From positions 1-10,047 of the forward strand of contig JAFYQC010000128.1 in the NCBI GenBank assembly GCA_017547265.1: 10,047 nucleotides of DNA, written 5' to 3'. Shown here piece after piece: positions 6,272 through 10,047 of this stretch (position 1 is its first letter; each line of letters opens with the position of its first letter). Origin of the DNA: Kiritimatiellia bacterium (lineage in GTDB: Bacteria; Verrucomicrobiota; Kiritimatiellia; RFP12; UBA1067). A program made the translations under genes and the position numbers. The notes under the pieces are model-generated. The model was given only the letters and a program-made list of their open reading frames with translations, ran no database searches and was not told the DNA's origin.

Positions 6272-6280
6272 ATTATACCA
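6272..6280 (-). promoter_or_regulatory. Extended -10 promoter for the LysR gene, leaderless spacing
   Basis: Minus strand reads TGGTATAAT with exactly 6 bases to the ATG. At the standard spacing the transcript would begin at the start codon itself. The box sits in the 24-base gap after the pdxT stop codon. No -35 match is seen. Confidence 0.65.
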
Positions 6281-6289
6281 TTTTTGCGA

Positions 6290-6844
6290 TTAGGCCGTTG
6301 CGTTGAGCTCCGGATGCCAGGTGAAGGCGGTTATGTTGCGCCAGCGGACTGATGTCGGGCGCCCTTCAAACGTCGACAGCTCTTCCACGTCGGGCGAGAG
6401 TACGCCGGTTATCGCGGGCGCGCGGATAAACGTCATCTGGAAGTCGTGCTTGCCGCCGAAATCGCCGCGAGTCGTGAAGCTGCCGAGCTGCCGCCCGTAG
6501 GCGTTGCGCTTCACCGCCACAGGAAGAACGCCAAACCACTTCTCGGGCCTCGTGTCGTCGCGCCGCCCGGGATCGTCGATTTTCTCCGCGAGCAGGATTA
6601 GCCCCGCACAGGTAGCGAAGACAGGAAGCCCCCCGTCGATAAGCTTCTTGATCGGCTCAAAAAGCCCGAGGTCATTGAGGAGCTTCCCCTGCACGGTCGA
6701 CTCGCCGCCAGGAAGCGCCAGAAGGTCCATGTCGCGGTCAAGGTCGGCCAGCTGGCGTATCTCGAATACGTCAGCGCCTTCTGCGCGCCAATATGCCTCC
6801 ATCTCGGCAAACGCCCCTTGAACTGCTAATACTCCTACTTTCAT
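6290..6844 (-). CDS. pdxT: Pyridoxal 5'-phosphate synthase glutaminase subunit
   Basis: A 184-residue class I glutamine amidotransferase that releases ammonia from glutamine and channels it to PdxS in the deoxyxylulose-independent route to pyridoxal 5'-phosphate. KVGVLAVQGAF (2-12) is the family's start. PGGEST (45-50), TCAGLILLA (78-86) with nucleophile Cys79, and HPE (177-179) with His177 and Glu179 complete the catalytic set. The C-terminus ends a few residues after HPEL, slightly shorter than the approximately 190-200 residues common in the family. I chose the ATG at 6844, with GGGAG six bases upstream; a GTG five codons earlier is in frame but lies before that ribosome binding site. It is the partner of the adjacent pdxS, separated by a repeat-filled 79-base spacer. 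Confidence 0.96.
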   Translation of the reverse strand: MKVGVLAVQGAFAEMEAYWRAEGADVFEIRQLADLDRDMDLLALPGGESTVQGKLLNDLGLFEPIKKLIDGGLPVFATCAGLILLAEKIDDPGRRDDTRPEKWFGVLPVAVKRNAYGRQLGSFTTRGDFGGKHDFQMTFIRAPAITGVLSPDVEELSTFEGRPTSVRWRNITAFTWHPELNATA

Positions 6845-6864
6845 GCAACTCCCATTCACCTTGA

Positions 6865-6924
6865 GGAGTCAGGAGTCAGTACGGAGGAGTCAGTACTGAC
6901 CCCTAATCCCTGACCCCTAACTCC
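6865..6924 (-). repeat. 60-base imperfect palindrome of heptamer repeats in the pdxS-pdxT spacer
   Basis: On the + strand the left half holds three GGAGTCA copies (6865-6871, 6872-6878, 6886-6892) and two GTAC. The right half holds TGACCCC and TAATCCC, then TGACCCC and TAACTCC (6897-6924). The two 30-base halves are inverted copies matching at 22 positions, centred at 6894/6895. In the minus-strand mRNA four of the eight mismatches become G-U pairs, giving an outer stem of 15 pairs, a small internal loop and an inner stem with a GUAC loop. A degenerate unit, TACTTCC (6925-6931), continues into the last codons of pdxS. The hairpin ends before the pdxT ribosome binding site. Confidence 0.8.
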
Positions 6925-7796
6925 TACTTCCCTCGCTCCTCCATGATTGTCTCGATCTCGTCGGCGTTGATGCCCACCATCGCGGGGCCGAGGTTCTCGG
7001 AAAGCTTGGCAAGAAGCTTCGAGTCCTGCCAGTTGGTGACCGCCTGCACAATCGCAGCGGCGCGCTTCGCTGGGTCGCCCGACTTGAAGATTCCCGAGCC
7101 CACGAAAACGCCCTCCGCGCCAAGCTCCATCATGAGCGCTGCGTCCGCAGGCGTAGCGACGCCACCAGCAGCGAAGTTGACTACAGGGAGCTTCCCGTTT
7201 TCGTGCACGTACTTCACGAGATCGAGAGGAGCCGCAAGTTCCTTCGCCGCCTCGTAGAGCTCGTCCTCACGAAGCGAGACGATCTTGCGTATCTCGCTCT
7301 GCATCTTTCGTATGTGCCTAACCGCCTGCACGACGTCGCCTGTTCCCGGCTCGCCCTTCGTGCGGATCATCGTCGCGCCTTCGCCGATTCTGCGAAGCGC
7401 CTCGCCAAGATCGCGTGCGCCGCAGACAAAAGGCACGTTGAACTTCGTCTTGTCGATGTGCCTCACGTCGTCGGCGGGAGAAAGCACCTCGGACTCGTCG
7501 ATGTAGTCGATCTCTATCGCCTCGAGAATCCGCGCCTCGGCGATGTGGCCGATGCGGCACTTCGCCATAACCGGAATGGAAACTGCGTTCTGAATCCCCT
7601 TGATCATCGCGGGGTCGCTCATGCGCGAGACGCCGCCAGCCGCCCTAATGTCGGCGGGGATGCGCTCGAGCGCCATCACAGCGCACGCGCCCGCGGCCTC
7701 GGCGATCTTCGCCTGCTCGGGCGTCGTCACGTCCATGATAACCCCGCCCTTGAGCATCTGCGCGAGGTTTCTGTTCAATTCTTGTCTGTCACTCAT
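6924..7796 (-). CDS. pdxS: Pyridoxal 5'-phosphate synthase, lyase/synthase subunit
   Basis: A 290-residue (beta/alpha)8 enzyme that combines ribose 5-phosphate, glyceraldehyde 3-phosphate and ammonia from PdxT into pyridoxal 5'-phosphate; the family forms a dodecamer. GGVIMDV (17-23), MAKCRIGH (77-84) with Lys79, and RTKGEPGTG (145-153) with Lys147 hold the aspartate and the two lysines that form covalent intermediates (Lys81 and Lys149 in B. subtilis). [20 protein letters not shown] (207-226) is the phosphate-binding region. Length matches the usual 290-295. The protein ends EERGK, close to the common ERGW end, so the repeat that begins at the stop codon has not visibly shortened it. The ATG has AGGA about six bases upstream, after a leader of the order of 60 bases. 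Confidence 0.98.
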   Translation of the reverse strand: MSDRQELNRNLAQMLKGGVIMDVTTPEQAKIAEAAGACAVMALERIPADIRAAGGVSRMSDPAMIKGIQNAVSIPVMAKCRIGHIAEARILEAIEIDYIDESEVLSPADDVRHIDKTKFNVPFVCGARDLGEALRRIGEGATMIRTKGEPGTGDVVQAVRHIRKMQSEIRKIVSLREDELYEAAKELAAPLDLVKYVHENGKLPVVNFAAGGVATPADAALMMELGAEGVFVGSGIFKSGDPAKRAAAIVQAVTNWQDSKLLAKLSENLGPAMVGINADEIETIMEERGK

Positions 7797-7925
7797 GTCT
7801 TTCCTTTCGATTGCAGAACGCCGTTCAGCCAGCGCTCTCGCACGGGTGAAAGTGTATCATAACGCCATTGTGCTGAATATTCGGAATTCCACGCGCTTAA
7901 CCATAGGAAAAACCTATGCCCGAAA
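7797..7925 (-). promoter_or_regulatory. pdxS upstream region with weak promoter and CATAGG/CCTATG hairpin
   Basis: This 129-base gap separates the amidotransferase stop from pdxS. CATAGG (7902-7907) and CCTATG (7913-7918) form a perfect inverted repeat around five A/T bases. It lies just downstream of the amidotransferase stop and about 50 bases upstream of a possible -10, TATGAT (minus strand, near 7856-7861). It lacks a U-run and so reads better as a protein-binding site than as a terminator. GAATTC and GAATATTC palindromes lie between. A small GAAC/GTTC stem-loop occurs in the presumed leader. Which elements control pdxST is uncertain; no MocR/PdxR-type gene is in the window. Confidence 0.4.
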
Positions 7926-8702
7926 CTACAGCGTGGCGAAGTCCATATAGAGGAAGCGGTAGTCGTTAGGGTTGTAGATATACTCCTTCTCGTGTGCGGC
8001 GCCTTCTCGGACAATTTCGCCGTCCTTTGCCGCGACAAGCCGCGTGAGCGGAAGCGGGTTCCAGCCGTCGCCGGAAAGCGGCTTCGTCGAGAAAACGAGT
8101 TCTCCTTCCAACTGGCGGACATGCAACGAACCGCGGAAGTTCGTGTGCGCGTAGAGTATTTCCCCGTCGTAGACGAGGAGGTTCAGCTTGTTGCCGCCGG
8201 CAAGCTCCCCGATAAGGTCGTCCAGCGCCGCGAACCGCTCCTTCCAGTCGAGCGCGCGGCCGTACCTTATCTGCCGCTCGTTCACGATGTCTACGAGACG
8301 CAAAAGAATGCGCTCGGAGTCCGTCGAGCCGAACTGCAGCCCCATGTAGTGGTTGAGCTTCGCACCGTTGAAAATCGTGCCGTTGTGCTCAAGCGTCCAG
8401 ATCCGCCCGCAGTTGTCGGCGGCGGTAAATGGATGGCTGTTGCGGCATTCGAGGTGTCCGACCGTCGCAAGGCGGATATGCGCGAGAAGAACGCTCTCTT
8501 CGATTGGCTCGGAAAGTCGCTTTCTGAGGTATTCGCTCTCCGTCGCCTTGATCGCCTCCTTCTCGATGTCCGGGACTCCGGCGTCGTTGAATGCCGCAAG
8601 GCCCCATCCGTGCGGATGACGCTCGGCGTGGGAGTAGAACTCGCGGAGAATGTCGTTCGCCCGGACTCTCCGCTTTGCGGATATTCCAAGCATCTCACAC
8701 AT
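7926..8702 (-). CDS. Class II glutamine amidotransferase (EgtC/YafJ-like)
   Basis: A 258-residue Ntn-hydrolase of the type that cleaves gamma-glutamyl amides using an N-terminal cysteine exposed after removal of Met1. Cys2 (MCEMLGIS), Arg77 (AHIRLAT), Asn107-Gly108 (EHNG, oxyanion hole) and Asp128 (GSTDSE) match the catalytic and glutamine-binding residues of the fold. HPHGWG (29-34) is typical of the stand-alone YafJ/EgtC group. There is no attached synthase domain. The ATG overlaps the gshA stop by eight bases, so the two are translationally coupled. With gshA upstream, a gamma-glutamyl-cysteine-type compound is an attractive substrate. EgtC of ergothioneine synthesis removes such a gamma-glutamyl group, but no other ergothioneine gene is present. 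The longer in-frame extension upstream is only gshA read out of frame. Confidence 0.9.
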   Translation of the reverse strand: MCEMLGISAKRRVRANDILREFYSHAERHPHGWGLAAFNDAGVPDIEKEAIKATESEYLRKRLSEPIEESVLLAHIRLATVGHLECRNSHPFTAADNCGRIWTLEHNGTIFNGAKLNHYMGLQFGSTDSERILLRLVDIVNERQIRYGRALDWKERFAALDDLIGELAGGNKLNLLVYDGEILYAHTNFRGSLHVRQLEGELVFSTKPLSGDGWNPLPLTRLVAAKDGEIVREGAAHEKEYIYNPNDYRFLYMDFATL

Positions 8703-9804
8703 GGCACGCCTCCATCCACGCATAGCGTTTTTCCGGATGGTACACCTTCTCCGCCTCGAACGCGAGGATCGCACGCGCCTCGGGGAATCCCGCGAAGAAC
8801 TCCTCCATCCGCTCGACGAGCTCGCCGACCGGCGTCCAGTCGAAGTCGATCCGCGCCGCCGCCTTGAAGTGTCCGACGCACTCCGCCTGCTTTTCGGCGG
8901 AAAGCGTCTCGCGCGGCTGCGCGGCGCACCAAAGGAAGAACAGCCGCACAAACTCGACGTCGCGCGCATCGACGAGTCCTCCGACGAGCGGATTCAGGTC
9001 CACGCACCGCACCTCGATGTGGTCGATGCCGTTTTCGACGAGCGTCTGGAGCCGGTTCTGTCCGCGCGGCTTGAGACGGATCGGGTAGTAGAGTTCGCTC
9101 GGCGCGACGAGCTGTCCGTCCTGCACATACCGCGCGATGCTTCGCGCGTAGTCCCTCACGCTCGAGAAATCGAGGATGGGGACGAACTTGTTCCAGTAGC
9201 CGCGCTCCGAGCACCTGACGCTCGAGTAGTCTCCGCGCGGACTCGCCGCCGTGAGCGCGACAATGGCCCAGCCCCACTTGATGCACTGCGACGCAAGGTG
9301 GAGATAGAGCGCGTCGCGCTCAACCCCCGACGCCTCGACCAGCTTCTCGCCAAACGAGAAGTTGACGTGGATTCCGCAATACGCCATGAGCGCCTTGCCA
9401 TACTTGTCCGCGAGATAGTCACGGTACGTCGACTTCCCGGCGAGCGGTCCGTCGAACTTCGCTGGGACGATTTCGCTCTCGTCGAGACTCGGAGGCGGAT
9501 TCGAATTCGTCCAAAGCCGCTCGCCCCGCGGCAGAATTGCCGCGCGGATCGTCGCGTCGATCTCCTTCAGCTCCGCGACCGCGGCTTCGGCAGTCGGATG
9601 GACGCCGGTGTTGATTTCCGTCTGGTTCTCGCAGAAGTCGCGGACGATGCGCGGATGGTCGGGCGGAAACGGGTGCGGCGTCTGCGCCATGTGCCCCGCC
9701 TCCGTCACTCGCAGCGACTCCCGCTCAAGTCCGAAGTTCCCCTCGAACGCATAAGGCCGCAATTCTGGAAGTCGTATGTCAAACATAGTTCGGCCGATGA
9801 GCAT
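8695..9804 (-). CDS. gshA: Glutamate-cysteine ligase, short form
   Basis: A 369-residue enzyme of the E. coli GshA/GshF N-terminal type that joins glutamate to cysteine using ATP. GLERESLRV (25-33) is the signature near the N-terminus. FCENQTEINTG (57-67), GIHVNFSF (144-151) and HIEVRCVDLNP (262-272) are the other conserved blocks. E. coli GshA has 518 residues, so this is a compact version; there is no ATP-grasp (GshB) domain after it, and no gshB in the window. I chose the ATG at 9804 because GAGG lies seven bases upstream. The next in-frame ATG (9786) lacks a ribosome binding site but would also keep all motifs. It follows cysK by about 90 bases and overlaps the amidotransferase gene, so cysteine supply, ligation and gamma-glutamyl chemistry are grouped. 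Confidence 0.92.
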   Translation of the reverse strand: MLIGRTMFDIRLPELRPYAFEGNFGLERESLRVTEAGHMAQTPHPFPPDHPRIVRDFCENQTEINTGVHPTAEAAVAELKEIDATIRAAILPRGERLWTNSNPPPSLDESEIVPAKFDGPLAGKSTYRDYLADKYGKALMAYCGIHVNFSFGEKLVEASGVERDALYLHLASQCIKWGWAIVALTAASPRGDYSSVRCSERGYWNKFVPILDFSSVRDYARSIARYVQDGQLVAPSELYYPIRLKPRGQNRLQTLVENGIDHIEVRCVDLNPLVGGLVDARDVEFVRLFFLWCAAQPRETLSAEKQAECVGHFKAAARIDFDWTPVGELVERMEEFFAGFPEARAILAFEAEKVYHPEKRYAWMEACHV

Positions 9805-9818
9805 GACGAAACCTCGTC
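9805..9818 (-). promoter_or_regulatory. Small hairpin holding the gshA ribosome binding site
   Basis: Directly before the gshA ATG the minus strand reads GACGA, GGTT, TCGTC: a five-pair stem whose stem/loop junction contains the GAGG ribosome binding site. It could lower initiation when folded. The short stem makes this tentative. Confidence 0.3.
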
Positions 9819-9837
9819 TGCTTGGGGGTTTTACTGT

Positions 9838-9865
9838 GCGCGGGGCCCAGAAAAGGGTCCCGCGC
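9838..9865. terminator. Strong GC hairpin in the cysK-gshA gap, possible terminator or attenuator
   Basis: Eleven-base arms 9838-9848 and 9855-9865 are inverted copies around a six-base loop. In + strand RNA all eleven positions pair (one G-U), and a TGTTTT run follows after about five bases. In minus-strand RNA, which is the gene strand, there is one A-C mismatch and no U-run follows. It lies 30 bases after the cysK stop. It may end cysK transcription imperfectly, attenuate gshA, or stop antisense transcription. Confidence 0.4.
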
Positions 9866-9894
9866 ATCGGTGTTTTAGCTAGTTGGCTTCCAGC

Positions 9895-10047
9895 TTACTC
9901 GAAGAGCCAGGTCGAGAGGTAACGCTCGCCCGTGTCGGGAAGGAGCGCGACGATCGTCTTGCCGGCGAACTCAGGACGCTTCGAAAGCTCGAGAGCGGCC
10001 CAGAGCGACGCACCGGACGAGATGCCGACGAGGAGCCCTTCCTGCGC
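9895..10047 (-). CDS. cysK: Cysteine synthase (O-acetylserine sulfhydrylase), C-terminal 50 residues
   Basis: The 3' end of a pyridoxal-phosphate enzyme that makes cysteine from O-acetylserine and sulfide; the rest lies beyond the window's right edge. The 50 visible residues carry [18 protein letters not shown] and [12 protein letters not shown], ending WLFE before a TAA. This is the family's highly conserved C-terminal part: the SSGA serine contacts the PLP ring region, and [10 protein letters not shown] is diagnostic of the CysK/CysM group. CysK versus CysM or a cystathionine synthase cannot be settled from this piece, although the ending is CysK-like. It lies upstream of gshA on the same strand, with a GC hairpin between them. 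Confidence 0.92.
   Translation of the reverse strand, partial: AQEGLLVGISSGASLWAALELSKRPEFAGKTIVALLPDTGERYLSTWLFE

Noticed and set aside
6865..6931. CRISPR array
   Set aside because: The repeats are only seven bases long, in both orientations and without unique spacers; no cas genes are present.
8703..8969. N-terminal extension of the class II amidotransferase upstream of MCEMLG
   Set aside because: It is gshA read in another frame. The family needs Cys at position 2, which fits the ATG at 8702.
8650..9882. A 410-codon open frame on the + strand
   Set aside because: It lies antisense to gshA, which has clear conserved motifs. The frame's composition is Arg-rich and without recognisable domains.
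1..10047. tRNA, rRNA or riboswitch (for example upstream of pdxS or gshA)
   Set aside because: The non-coding gaps are all under about 130 bases, and I saw no cloverleaf, conserved rRNA sequence or known riboswitch core in them.

Overview
The window carries thirteen protein-coding genes, all read from the minus strand, so transcription runs from high to low coordinates. In that order they are: cysK (3' end only), gshA, a class II glutamine amidotransferase, pdxS, pdxT, a LysR-type regulator, larE, an amidohydrolase-2 family hydrolase, bioB, a LysE/RhtB-type exporter, a low-molecular-weight protein phosphatase, a lipid A acyltransferase-like protein, and an RluA-family pseudouridine synthase (5' part only). 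No RNA gene, transposase, integrase or CRISPR array was seen. No gap between genes exceeds about 130 bases.

Organism: GC-rich bacterial DNA with tightly packed genes. The LpxL/HtrB-like acyltransferase and the gamma-glutamylcysteine ligase suggest a Gram-negative with an outer membrane. The biotin synthase has the cysteine pattern I associate with anaerobic gut-type (Bacteroides/Clostridia-like) enzymes. Together with the short repeats this would suit an uncultured anaerobe, perhaps of the PVC group (Verrucomicrobia/Kiritimatiellae/Lentisphaerae), but that placement is inference.

Layout: 7926-10047 is a sulfur/thiol block. cysK makes cysteine, gshA joins it to glutamate, and an EgtC/YafJ-like amidotransferase overlaps the end of gshA by 8 bases. 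6290-7796 is the pdxS-pdxT pair for pyridoxal 5'-phosphate. Its spacer is filled by a 60-base imperfect palindrome built from heptamer repeats. 4453-6265 holds the LysR regulator and larE. 2024-4345 holds the hydrolase, bioB and an exporter that overlaps the end of bioB. 1-1952 is a phosphatase-acyltransferase-pseudouridine synthase cluster with abutting or overlapping ends.

Two themes stand out. First, five sites carry a perfect extended -10 promoter (TGnTATAAT) without a recognisable -35. At three of them the hexamer lies only 6-8 bases before the start codon, which predicts leaderless or nearly leaderless mRNAs. Second, short repeats around TTAGGG(G)TC/GACCC(C)TAA occur both between pdxS and pdxT and, in frame, inside the pseudouridine synthase gene, where they encode a Lys-rich tripeptide repeat. 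Two enzymes also depart from their family's usual active-site residues: the acyltransferase (Tyr in place of the acidic residue of HX4D/E) and biotin synthase (no Cys at the usual first [2Fe-2S] ligand position).
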